From Kineosporiaceae bacterium SCSIO 59966 (lineage in GTDB: Bacteria; Actinomycetota; Actinomycetes; Actinomycetales; SCSIO-59966): a stretch of 64,000 nt of DNA. Location: contig CP052876.1 in the NCBI GenBank assembly GCA_020881835.1, forward strand, positions 2,604,001 through 2,668,000. Direction: 5' to 3'. Every line of letters begins with the position of its first letter. The stretch's first letter is position 1. The notes under the pieces are model-generated. The model ran no database searches. It was not told the origin of the DNA and worked only from the letters and a program-made list of their open reading frames with translations. The translations under genes were made by a program, and so were the position numbers. This document shows, one piece after another, positions 43,521 to 51,620 of this stretch.

Positions 43521-44606
43521 GTGACGGTCCCACTCGGCATGCCGCGGCTGCGTGGTGGCACTGCGCCCGGCCTGCCGGCCGACCGGCCTGCCGACCCGCG
43601 GCTCGTCGACCAGTTCGGCCGCGCGGCGACCGACCTGCGGGTGTCGCTGACCGACCGGTGCAACCTGCGCTGCGCGTACTGCATGCCCGAGGAGGGACTG
43701 CAGTGGATGGCCGACGAGCGGGTCCTCACCGACGACGAGGTGGTGCGACTCGTCACTCTGGCGGTGCAGCGGTTCGGCGTCGACGAGGTGCGGTTCACCG
43801 GTGGTGAGCCGCTGCTGCGCCGCGGCCTGGAGGACATCATCGCGGCCACGTCCGCGCTGCGGACCGCTCAGGGGCGCGCACCGGAGACGTCTCTGACGAC
43901 GAACGGGCTGGGCCTGGCCCGCCGAGCCGACCGGCTCGCCGCCGCGGGGCTGACCCGGCTCAACGTCTCCCTCGACACCCTGCGCGCCGACCGGTTCCGC
44001 ACCATCACCCACCGGGACCGGCTCGACGACGTGCTCGACGGGGCCCGGGCCGCGGCGCGGGCGGGCCTGGCACCGGTGAAGATCAACACCGTGCTGCTGC
44101 GCGGCATCAACGACGACGAGGCACCGGACCTGCTGCGCTGGGCGCTGCGGGAGGGCTACCAGCTGCGCTTCATCGAGCAGATGCCGCTCGACCCGCAGGG
44201 CGCCTGGGACCGCGACTCGATGGTGACGGCCGACGAGATCCTCGCCCACCTGGAGGCCGAGTTCGACCTGCACCACGACGACCCGGCGACCCGCGGCTCT
44301 GCCCCGGCGGAGACCTGGCACGTCACCGACGGGACGCACATCGGCACGGTCGGGATCATCGCGTCGGTGACCCGGCCGTTCTGCGGGGACTGCGACCGAA
44401 CCCGGCTGACCGCCGACGGGCAGGTCCGGAACTGCCTGTTCGCGACGTCCGAGACCGACCTGCGGACGCTGCTGCGCGACGGCGCCTCCGACGACGAGAT
44501 CGCCGACGCGTGGCGGGCGGCGATGTGGGGCAAGCGTCCCGGGCACGGGATCGACGACCCGTCGTTCCTGCACCCCACCCGCCCGATGTCCGCCATCGGC
44601 GGCTGA
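43521..44606 (+). CDS. moaA: GTP 3',8-cyclase MoaA
   Basis: A 361-residue radical SAM enzyme for the first step of molybdenum cofactor synthesis. The SAM-binding [4Fe-4S] site is Cys47, Cys51 and Cys54 in TDRCNLRCAYCMPEEG. TGGEPLLRRGLEDI binds SAM. The C-terminal second cluster uses FCGDCDRTRLTADGQVRNCL. The protein ends with the conserved GG needed for catalysis. A leaderless start is likely. moaD follows 29 bases later. Confidence 0.95.
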   Translation: MTVPLGMPRLRGGTAPGLPADRPADPRLVDQFGRAATDLRVSLTDRCNLRCAYCMPEEGLQWMADERVLTDDEVVRLVTLAVQRFGVDEVRFTGGEPLLRRGLEDIIAATSALRTAQGRAPETSLTTNGLGLARRADRLAAAGLTRLNVSLDTLRADRFRTITHRDRLDDVLDGARAAARAGLAPVKINTVLLRGINDDEAPDLLRWALREGYQLRFIEQMPLDPQGAWDRDSMVTADEILAHLEAEFDLHHDDPATRGSAPAETWHVTDGTHIGTVGIIASVTRPFCGDCDRTRLTADGQVRNCLFATSETDLRTLLRDGASDDEIADAWRAAMWGKRPGHGIDDPSFLHPTRPMSAIGG

Positions 44607-44635
44607 CCGGTGCCGCTTCGAAGGAGCCTGCTCTC

Positions 44636-44884
44636 GTGATCGTCTCGGTGCGCTACTTCGCCGGCGCGGCGGCCGCGGCCGGCGTCCCGGAGGAGAAGGT
44701 GGAGGTGCCCTCGGGCACCACGGTGTCGGCGCTGTGCGAGCACCTGGCCGGCCGGCACCCGCGGCTGGCGCCGGTGCTCGAGGTGGCGAGCGTGCTCGTC
44801 GACGAGGTGAGCGCGCGCGACCGCGACGCCGTCGTGCCGGACGGCGCCGCGGTCGACGTGCTGCCCCCGTTCGCGGGCGGTTAG
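44636..44884 (+). CDS. moaD: Molybdopterin synthase small subunit (MoaD/ThiS family)
   Basis: An 82-residue beta-grasp sulfur carrier. It begins MIVSVRYFAGAAAAAGVPEE and ends PFAGG; the C-terminal Gly-Gly is thiocarboxylated to carry sulfur to MoaE. GTG 44636 has AAGGAG nine bases upstream. It follows moaA. Its partner moaE lies at 51107, beyond the SipW-type surface-protein island. Confidence 0.9.
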   Translation: MIVSVRYFAGAAAAAGVPEEKVEVPSGTTVSALCEHLAGRHPRLAPVLEVASVLVDEVSARDRDAVVPDGAAVDVLPPFAGG

Positions 44885-44890
44885 GGCCGG

Positions 44891-46369
44891 TCAGGGCCCC
44901 TCGGGCAGCGGGTCCTCGCTGGTCGACTCCGCGCTCGCCGGGTTCTCACTGACCGGATTCTCGGCAGCCGACGGTTCCGGAGGTCCCGACGCTTCCGGCG
45001 GTGCCTCGCCCAGGGACTCCTTGCCGACGGGCTCCTCGGGCAACTTCTCGGTGGGCAGGTTCACCTCGTCGCCGGCTGGCTCCTCGGACGGAACCTCACC
45101 CGCCGGCTCTTCCGCAGCGGTCTTGCCCGTCGGTTGCTCGGCGGCTCCGGTCCCTTCCCCGGTCGCCGGTTCCTCCGGCTGGGGTGCGACCGCCGCCTCC
45201 GGCTCGCTCAGGCGGAGGCTGGTCAGCTCCTCGCTCTGCCGCTCCTCGCAGTTGTCGATGACGTCCGCAGGGCTGGTGTCCCGTAGGCAGTCATCCATGC
45301 CGTCCCCACCGTCGAGGTGATCCTTGCCGTTGCCACCGTCCAGAGTGTCGTCCCCGGGGCCGCCGTCGAGGACATCCTGGCCGTTGCCACCGACGAGGAC
45401 GTCGTTCCCCGACCCGCCGTAGAGATGGTCCTTGCCGTTCTCTCCGCCGTCGACGACGTCGTCGCCGGCGCCGCCCACGAGGACGTCGTCCTGGTTGCCG
45501 CCGTCGAGATCGTCGTTACCGTCGCCGCCGAGGACGACGTCGCCCTGGTTGCCACCGGCGAGCACGTCGTCGCCGGGGCCGCCGACGATGCAGTCCCGTC
45601 CGTTGGAGCCGATGATCGTGTCGTTTCCGCCGAGCCCCAGGATGAGGTACCCGAGGGCCCTCTCGCCCGGCGTGCCCGTTGCCTCGTACCTGTCGGCGCC
45701 GTCGGTGAGGACGATGATCCGATTGGCAGGGAACTCGTCCAGGCCGGCGGCAGTGCACTCACTCGGCGGCTTAGGCGCGGCGATGGCAGCGGCGCCGACC
45801 GTGAGGGTGCCGGTGGCGTAGTCGGTGAAGGCCCTCCCACCGTCGGACTGCACCGCGGTGACGGTGAGCAGGTCGGTGGACGTGAGCTGGCTGTACCGGT
45901 GATCGGTGTCGTCGGTGAGACGCAGGTGCAGCGTCACGGTCGTTTCGCCACCGGGAGCCAGGCCGGCGGCAAGCTCGATGTCTGGCGTCTCGTCAAGGTC
46001 GCAGTAGGACACCCACGTCTCGCCGTCGGTGCTGACCTGCAGCTCGCCGCCATCGACCGGCGTTCCATCCCTCTTGCACCACGCGGACTGAGACGGGTCG
46101 ATGTCGAGGGCGATATCTGCGGGGATAGTGCCGGCGTACTCCACCGTGAGGCTCACGCTCGCGGGCACCCCCGGCATGAGGTCGTCGACGGTCAAGTCGT
46201 ACCCGGGGTCGCCGGCCCCGACGACGACGGTTGCGGCCCCGACCGCGTTGTCCGGGACGACGGCGAAGTCCGAGAACGCGGCCCACGTCGTCCCCGTCGC
46301 CCCGGCGGCGGCGAGCGCGATGACGCCGAGCGCGCCGGCGGTGCGGCGGGTTGTCGTCGGGTTTCTCAT
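44891..46369 (-). CDS. Secreted RTX-type calcium-binding protein with SipW-type signal
   Basis: A 492-residue exported protein. The signal region includes GVIALAAAGATGTTWAAFSD, typical of SipW-dependent secretion. Residues 45-190 are a beta-rich domain (ASVSLTVEYAGTIPADIALD). About residues 245-375 hold RTX nonapeptides, GGxGxDxLxGG, such as GGPGDDVLAGGNQGD, which bind calcium. The last 100 residues are acidic and Pro/Glu/Ser-rich with no sortase motif. Its ATG overlaps the LPRTG gene's stop (ATGA). It is the last gene of the SipW-type operon and converges on moaD, with six bases between stops. Confidence 0.88.
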   Translation of the reverse strand: MRNPTTTRRTAGALGVIALAAAGATGTTWAAFSDFAVVPDNAVGAATVVVGAGDPGYDLTVDDLMPGVPASVSLTVEYAGTIPADIALDIDPSQSAWCKRDGTPVDGGELQVSTDGETWVSYCDLDETPDIELAAGLAPGGETTVTLHLRLTDDTDHRYSQLTSTDLLTVTAVQSDGGRAFTDYATGTLTVGAAAIAAPKPPSECTAAGLDEFPANRIIVLTDGADRYEATGTPGERALGYLILGLGGNDTIIGSNGRDCIVGGPGDDVLAGGNQGDVVLGGDGNDDLDGGNQDDVLVGGAGDDVVDGGENGKDHLYGGSGNDVLVGGNGQDVLDGGPGDDTLDGGNGKDHLDGGDGMDDCLRDTSPADVIDNCEERQSEELTSLRLSEPEAAVAPQPEEPATGEGTGAAEQPTGKTAAEEPAGEVPSEEPAGDEVNLPTEKLPEEPVGKESLGEAPPEASGPPEPSAAENPVSENPASAESTSEDPLPEGP

Positions 46370-47268
46370 CGGTTTCCCCCTGAGGTGCCGCGGAGTCGTC
46401 GGCTGCCGGCGAGGACGGCTCCGCCGACGCCGAGCAGGACGAGACCGACTCCGAGGGCCGACGCCGCGTCGAGGCCGGTGCGGGGCAGGCCCAGGACGAT
46501 TCCGTCGCTGACCTGACCGGGGGTCACCGGTGGCCCGTACCGGGTGCCCAGCACGGCGGTGCCGTCGCCGTCGGTGGTCCCGTCGCCACCCGTGGTCCCG
46601 CCGCCGTCCGTGGTCCCGTCACCACTGTCGGTGGGGTTCTCCGGGGTGGTCGGCTCGGGGTCGATGACCTCAGGCAGGACGCCGACGGCGGGTGTCTCGT
46701 CGACGCTGAGAAGCAGGTCGAACTCCGTCGAGTCGGTTTGGGTGACGTTGTCACCGGCGCGCTCGGTGTGGGTGACGTCGAGCACGACGCACAGGACGCC
46801 GCCGTCGTCCGGCAGGCCGGCGACGACCGGTTCGTCGGCGAGGTCGGGCAGGGTCGTCGTCGTGGTCGCGCCCTCGAGCGGCAGGCAGGCCCGGTCCGGC
46901 CCGCTCTCCCGACCGGGTGTCACACCGAGCACGAGGTACTGCGACAGCTCGCCTTCGCGGTCGCCGCAGCTGTCGTCCCCGGTGTTCGTCTCGGGTCGGT
47001 TGCAGCCGTTCTCATGATCGAGGAGGTCCTCGACACCGAGGCTCATGCGGCGGACGCGTTCGGGCTCCGGGCCGTCGAGCAGGATGACGGCCTGCCGGGT
47101 CGCCGTCGGGTAGAGGTCGGAGATGCGGACGGCGGTGGTGACCTGCCCGTCGTCGGTGCGGACGCTGACCCCGTCGACCGACGGGGTGTCGGCGGCGGCG
47201 ACCACCGGCGCGCCCAGGACGACGAGCACCGCCAGCCCGAGGCCGGCGGTGGTACGGGCACCTCTCAC
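46366..47268 (-). CDS. LPxTG-anchored surface protein of the SipW-type island
   Basis: A 300-residue exported protein. The signal peptide ends near VAAADTPS (about residue 27). The body has paired cysteines (NGCNRPETNTGDDSCGDREG) like those of the TasA-like protein at 47909. A Thr/Gly-rich linker (GDGTTDGGGTTGG) precedes LPRTG, a membrane helix and a basic end (SRRLRG), so a sortase would attach it to the wall. No sortase gene is in the window. GTG 47268 has GGAG upstream and overlaps the peptidase stop. Confidence 0.85.
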   Translation of the reverse strand: MRGARTTAGLGLAVLVVLGAPVVAAADTPSVDGVSVRTDDGQVTTAVRISDLYPTATRQAVILLDGPEPERVRRMSLGVEDLLDHENGCNRPETNTGDDSCGDREGELSQYLVLGVTPGRESGPDRACLPLEGATTTTTLPDLADEPVVAGLPDDGGVLCVVLDVTHTERAGDNVTQTDSTEFDLLLSVDETPAVGVLPEVIDPEPTTPENPTDSGDGTTDGGGTTGGDGTTDGDGTAVLGTRYGPPVTPGQVSDGIVLGLPRTGLDAASALGVGLVLLGVGGAVLAGSRRLRGTSGGNR

Positions 47269-47840
47269 TGCGCGCTCCTGACGTCGACGGGCACGGCTGG
47301 TTGTTCCGCGTCCTCGTCGTTGCTGGACTCCGATGATGCGGACTGTCGGGCGGCCCGGAGTCGGCGGACCGCTGCCGCGAGAAGCACGAGCCCGGCGCCG
47401 GCGGCGAGCAGCCCGACTGCCCGCGGACCCTTGACGAATTCGGACAGCGTCCCGAGGTACGGGACGTGGAACCACACCTCCCCGCGGACCGCGCCGGCGG
47501 GCACCGGGTCGATGTCCTCGCCCCGGTTGGCGTCCCCCTTGGTGACGAAGCTCAACGGGTCCGTGTCGTGCTGGACGCGGACCACTCGGTGGGTGACGAA
47601 CTCCGCGACACCGGGCGCGGTCTGGAAGGTGATGACGTCACCGGCCTCCACCGCCTGCGGGTCGACCGGCTTGACGAGGACCACCGAGCCTGTGGGGATC
47701 GTCGGGCTCATCGATCCGCTGAGTACGGTCAACGGTACAGCGCCGGTGAGCCTCGGGATGACGACAAGGACGAGGAGAACGGCCAGACCTGCAAGACCGA
47801 CGAAACCCGACACGATGTGCCGAGGCAGGTTGCGTCCCAT
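47265..47840 (-). CDS. SipW-type signal peptidase I (S26, Ser-His)
   Basis: A 191-residue membrane peptidase. The first helix (HIVSGFVGLAGLAVLLVLVV) leads to LSGSMSPTIPTGSVVLV with the catalytic Ser43. EFVTHRVVRV supplies His84 in place of the Lys of ordinary signal peptidases, the mark of SipW/archaeal-type enzymes. A second helix lies near residue 150. It should process the SipW-type signals of the adjacent RTX and TasA-like proteins. Its stop overlaps the LPRTG gene start. Confidence 0.92.
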   Translation of the reverse strand: MGRNLPRHIVSGFVGLAGLAVLLVLVVIPRLTGAVPLTVLSGSMSPTIPTGSVVLVKPVDPQAVEAGDVITFQTAPGVAEFVTHRVVRVQHDTDPLSFVTKGDANRGEDIDPVPAGAVRGEVWFHVPYLGTLSEFVKGPRAVGLLAAGAGLVLLAAAVRRLRAARQSASSESSNDEDAEQPAVPVDVRSAQ

Positions 47841-47908
47841 TGGTGTCCGATCCAGTCATGGGGCGGTTGGGTCCGGAGCAAGCGGACCCAACCGCCGCGT
47901 GCTCGTGC

Positions 47909-48571
47909 TCAGTCTTCGGGTGTCTTCTGTGTGAGGTCCCACCGAATGTCGAAGGAGGCGGAGTCGCCCTGGCTTGCGTTCTGGTCGCCCTCGATGAATG
48001 GCAGGCCGATCTCGAAACGGACGCAGACACCCTGTCCACCCCTCAAGTCGCCTAGCTCGACGGGGGTCGTTAGGTCATTGAGGGAGGAGACCGGCACCGA
48101 TTCGGTGAGGTTCTCGCCCCGGCAGGATCCTCCGATAAAGATGTTGTCCCGAGTCGGCTTACTGTAACTCACGTTGACGTAGGCCTGGTCGACAAACTCA
48201 CCGGGGTCCGTCGTATCACCGCAATTCGAGTCAACCGCCTTCTCAGATCTGCTCGAGCAGCCGTTCTCCTCGTCGACGAGGTTCTGCAGGTTGAAGGTCA
48301 GGCTCGCCTTCGGCACGCCTTCCAGGTCTGCACTTGCGATAAAGTAGTCAACCGTCCGGTACTCTCCAGGCGCGATAGCCGGCTGCAACCATCCAACATT
48401 GCTGATCGGGTCAGTACCCTTGAGATCGAGGACCAAGTGTCCCGCCTCGGTTCGGTTCTCGTCGATCGTGTCGAAGTCGCTCCACGCAGCGAACGTGCCG
48501 CCGCCGAGCATGGCGAGTGCGACGACGCCGACGCCGGCGGCGCCGAGGGCGCTCTTCTTGGTCTTGTTCAT
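47909..48571 (-). CDS. TasA/CalY-like SipW-dependent surface protein
   Basis: A 220-residue exported protein. The signal MNKTKKSALGAAGVGVVALA with GGGTFAAWSDF is a classic SipW-type signal, cleaved before the beta-sandwich. The body resembles TasA-like proteins, with acidic loops and paired cysteines (ENGCSSRSEKAVDSNCGD). TasA in Bacillus forms biofilm fibres; a fibre role here is inference. GGGAGG lies before the ATG. It is the first gene of the four-gene operon that includes the SipW-like peptidase, the LPRTG protein and the RTX protein. GC content is lower than average in its 5' half. Confidence 0.85.
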   Translation of the reverse strand: MNKTKKSALGAAGVGVVALAMLGGGTFAAWSDFDTIDENRTEAGHLVLDLKGTDPISNVGWLQPAIAPGEYRTVDYFIASADLEGVPKASLTFNLQNLVDEENGCSSRSEKAVDSNCGDTTDPGEFVDQAYVNVSYSKPTRDNIFIGGSCRGENLTESVPVSSLNDLTTPVELGDLRGGQGVCVRFEIGLPFIEGDQNASQGDSASFDIRWDLTQKTPED

Positions 48572-48746
48572 CTGTGCCTCCCAGCACGGTGTCGCTCGTC
48601 GCGACGTTGGTGGTGGGGGCGGGCTCCTCGCCTCTTCCCCCGGCCTGTCGGAGACAACACTCGTCGTCGGAGGCGACCCGGTCATCGTCAGAATCTGGTA
48701 TCTGGCAGGGCAGCAAACCTGTTGCGGCACAGGGCAGAGACGATGC

Positions 48747-49421
48747 TCAGACGGTCCGGCGTCCCGAGCGTCGAGCAGCCCAGCCGACGCGGTGAGCCAA
48801 CGCCGCTGCCTGCAGCTGGGACCCCACTCCCAGCTTGGTCAGCACCGAGCGGATCTGGGTCCGCACGGTCGCCTCCGACACGACGGCGGTGCGGGCGATC
48901 TCCGCGGCGGGCTGCCCGTCGAGGACGGCGGCGAGGATCTGCTCCTCCCGCTGGGTCAGCCGGCGGAACGGCGCGAGGTTCCGCTCCTGCTCCCGAGTGC
49001 GGTGCTCATGGGCTCGCAACCAGGCGAGCTTGTCGTTCTCGGCGACCGCCGGTCGCCCGTCCAGCACGGCGCCGACGGCGGCGACCACGGCATCGACGGG
49101 GTCGCTCTTCGGGACGACGCCGGCGGCTCCGGCGACGATGCAAGCGCCCCAGCACGCGGCATCGGTCTCCGCAGTGACCACGACGACGGGGCAGACCGTC
49201 CTGACTTCGGGCAGCACGTCCAGGCCAGAGAACTGGCCGAGGTCCAGGTCGAGCAGGAGCACGTCCGGCCGCCAGGCCTGCACCTGAGCGGCGACGTCCG
49301 CCTCAGGGTGGATGAGCACCGCCTCGTAGCCGGCCTCCTGCAAGGCGAGCCCGAGCGCCTGCGCCATCAAGCGGTGGTCGTCCACGAGGGCGACCCGCGG
49401 GACCGGGGACCTGGTCACCAC
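48747..49421 (-). CDS. NarL/LuxR-family response regulator
   Basis: A 224-residue regulator. The receiver begins RVALVDDHRLMAQALG, the phospho-acceptor is in VLLLDLDLGQFSG, and the Lys is in VVPKSDPVDA. The LuxR-type helix-turn-helix (LTQREEQILAAVLDG, VSEATVRTQIRSVLTKLGV) ends the protein. Its start directly abuts the kinase stop. It probably regulates the adjacent SipW-type operon, whose start is 175 bases downstream on the same strand; this is inferred from position. Confidence 0.92.
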   Translation of the reverse strand: MVTRSPVPRVALVDDHRLMAQALGLALQEAGYEAVLIHPEADVAAQVQAWRPDVLLLDLDLGQFSGLDVLPEVRTVCPVVVVTAETDAACWGACIVAGAAGVVPKSDPVDAVVAAVGAVLDGRPAVAENDKLAWLRAHEHRTREQERNLAPFRRLTQREEQILAAVLDGQPAAEIARTAVVSEATVRTQIRSVLTKLGVGSQLQAAALAHRVGWAARRSGRRTV

Positions 49422-50930
49422 TCAGCCGACCCGTTCGACGTCCAGAGTGCCGGGCAAGCGGCCCGGCCGGGAGGCGGCCGGCAGCTCCAGGACGAACCGG
49501 CAACCACACCCTGGAGCCGTGTGGAGACGCAGAACCCCGCCCTGGCTCTCGGCCAGCGCGCGGGCCGAGGGCAGGCCGAGACCCTGGCCGGGGCTGCCGC
49601 TGTCCAGAGTCACACCGCTGTCGAAGACGGCGTCCACCTGATCCGCCGGGATGCCGGGGCCGTCGTCACGCACCTCGACCACCACCGTGCCGTCGCGCAC
49701 CGTCGCGTCGATGACCACCGGCGACCCTGGGGCGTGGCGGTAGGCGTTGTCGAGGAGGTTGCCGACGATCTCTGCCACGGCGTCCGGCTGCGCGACCGCC
49801 AGCACACCGGAGGGCGGGTCGGTGACTTCCAGGCCACGGTGTCGCCAGGTCGCCGCCACCGGTGCCAGGACCCGAGCGACGTCGACCACCCGGTTCGGCA
49901 GGTGCGTGTCCGGGGTCAGCAGCCGCTCGACCCGGGACAGCTCCGCGCGGACCGCCTCGGCGAGCTGACGGCGAGTGGCCTCGTCGAGCTCTGCCCCGGA
50001 CGAGGTGAGCACGGAGCTCGCCGCCCGGATCGCCGACACTGCGCTGCGCGCGTCGTGGCGACGTCGACGGTCCTCGGCGAGCTCCTCGACGTACCGGGAC
50101 AGCGAGGCCATCGCGCTGAGGCTACGGGCCCCTTGCACCGTCAGAGCGCCACGCAGGGCGTCGTACCCGTACCCGGCCACCACCGCGCTCCCGGCCAGGA
50201 GCAGGACGTCGCCGGCGGCTCCAGCCGCCGGTCCGCCCGACCAGAGGACCACGGTCACGGCCAGCGTTGCCGGTACGAGCAGAGCCAGGAGCCAGACGCC
50301 GGACGACGTTCGGCGCATCGTCATGACGAGCACACCGGTGACGACGGCGAGCACGGCGGCCAGCGGCAGCGCGGGCAGCAACGGTGAGGACGGAAGGTGC
50401 CCAAGTGCCGGGAGAACCGTGATGGACACGGCGACGACGGTCACCGCGGCAGCGGCGTTGAGAGTCACCGCCCGGCGCAGGCGGAATGACGTATCGACCT
50501 CGGGGCTGAGAACGCTGCGCCGCAGCAGCATCCCTCCCAGCAGGTACAGGCCGGCCAGGGCGAACCCGGTCGCGACGACCCGGGCCGCGTCGTCCGCGGT
50601 CAGCGCGAGGACCCAGAGGGCGAGCGTCGGGGCCACGCCGATGACGACCAGGCCCAGCGCCAGGTAGGCCAGCGGCACGCGTCCGGTCAGCCGCCACACG
50701 ACGAGGAGCAGCAGGCCCGAGCTCAGCGACGCGCCTGACCACAGTGCCGCCGCCAGCACGCGGACGTCGTCCGCGGCGATGTGGGAGGAAAGAACGACGG
50801 ACAGCCCGTGCAGCATCAGCCCGAGCCCAGCGCCTCCCAGTCCCCACCAGGCGGCCCGCCGTGGGCCCATGCCCGGCAGCTCACCGATCGTCCGCCGATC
50901 GGCACCCCGATAACCACCTGCGCTCGGCAC
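49422..50930 (-). CDS. Membrane sensor histidine kinase paired with the NarL-type regulator
   Basis: A 502-residue kinase with about eight membrane helices in the first 280 residues and no large extracellular domain. The phospho-acceptor segment is RRRRHDARSAVSAIRAASSV, an unusual HDxRS-type H-box. The ATPase region has NLLDNAYRHAPGS, DDGPGIPAD and GQGLGLPSARALAE. GTG 50930 is chosen because GGGAG lies eight bases before it. Its stop abuts the response regulator gene. Confidence 0.88.
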   Translation of the reverse strand: MPSAGGYRGADRRTIGELPGMGPRRAAWWGLGGAGLGLMLHGLSVVLSSHIAADDVRVLAAALWSGASLSSGLLLLVVWRLTGRVPLAYLALGLVVIGVAPTLALWVLALTADDAARVVATGFALAGLYLLGGMLLRRSVLSPEVDTSFRLRRAVTLNAAAAVTVVAVSITVLPALGHLPSSPLLPALPLAAVLAVVTGVLVMTMRRTSSGVWLLALLVPATLAVTVVLWSGGPAAGAAGDVLLLAGSAVVAGYGYDALRGALTVQGARSLSAMASLSRYVEELAEDRRRRHDARSAVSAIRAASSVLTSSGAELDEATRRQLAEAVRAELSRVERLLTPDTHLPNRVVDVARVLAPVAATWRHRGLEVTDPPSGVLAVAQPDAVAEIVGNLLDNAYRHAPGSPVVIDATVRDGTVVVEVRDDGPGIPADQVDAVFDSGVTLDSGSPGQGLGLPSARALAESQGGVLRLHTAPGCGCRFVLELPAASRPGRLPGTLDVERVG

Positions 50931-50980
50931 GTTGCGATCTCCCGGTCCCCTGAGCGTCCGCTCTCCCCATCTAGCGGACC

Positions 50981-51084
50981 GGGGCATCACATCACAGTTG
51001 CCAGACAACGGAGTAGTGACTTCCGTACTCCTCGTCCGAATGGCGGAGTCAGATACCTGCAAACCGGGAGGGGCGTCACATCAC
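50981..51084. promoter_or_regulatory. Direct repeats upstream of the SipW-island kinase
   Basis: GGGGCATCACATCAC (50981-50995) recurs as GGGGCGTCACATCAC (51070-51084). Between them GGAGTA and TACTCC (51010-51031) form a short inverted repeat. The region is the kinase promoter area, so these may be regulator sites; no family is implied. Confidence 0.4.
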
Positions 51085-51106
51085 TGCCGGCTCGAACTCC
51101 ATCCCC

Positions 51107-51616
51107 TCACGGACAGGCCACCCACTCCTGGGACCCGTCCGCGAGCTGCTGGTGCTTCCACACCGGCAAGCGACGCTTGACCTCCTCGACGACCGTCGAG
51201 CACGCGGCGAACGCCTCCTGGCGGTGTGCCGCGGACACGGCGACGACGAGGGCGGCGTCCCCGATCTCCAGCCGGCCGAGGCGGTGGGAGGCGGCGACGG
51301 CGTCGACGGGATGGTCCCGGACGACGTCCGCGAGCACCTCCTGCAGGACCTGCCGGGCGGTCGGGTGGCCGACGTACTCGATGCTCTCGACCCGGCGGCC
51401 GTGGTCGTGGTCGCGGACCACACCGGCGAACGTCACCACCGCGCCCGCTGCCGCGTCGTCCACCTCGGCCGCGTGCTCCTCGACGTCCAGGGGTGCCTCG
51501 GTGACCACCGCGCGCACCACCCGCCGGGCCGGGGCGTCCACCCGGGAGCTGTCCGGGGTGTAGGCCGTGTCGCCGTGCAGGGCCGGGTGGTCGTCGGTCC
51601 GCGATGGTCCAGTCAC
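51107..51616 (-). CDS. moaE: Molybdopterin synthase catalytic subunit MoaE
   Basis: A 169-residue enzyme that converts cyclic pyranopterin monophosphate to molybdopterin with thiocarboxylated MoaD. Marks are GAVVTFAGVVRDHDHGRRVE, IEYVGHPTARQVLQEV, ASHRLGRLEIGDAALVVAVS and VWKHQQLADGSQEWV (catalytic Lys in VWKHQ). The N-terminal 30 residues are extra. A TAGGCT box six bases before the GTG suggests a leaderless start. The SipW-type island lies between it and moaA/moaD. Confidence 0.93.
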   Translation of the reverse strand: MTGPSRTDDHPALHGDTAYTPDSSRVDAPARRVVRAVVTEAPLDVEEHAAEVDDAAAGAVVTFAGVVRDHDHGRRVESIEYVGHPTARQVLQEVLADVVRDHPVDAVAASHRLGRLEIGDAALVVAVSAAHRQEAFAACSTVVEEVKRRLPVWKHQQLADGSQEWVACP

Positions 51617-51620
51617 CGGG

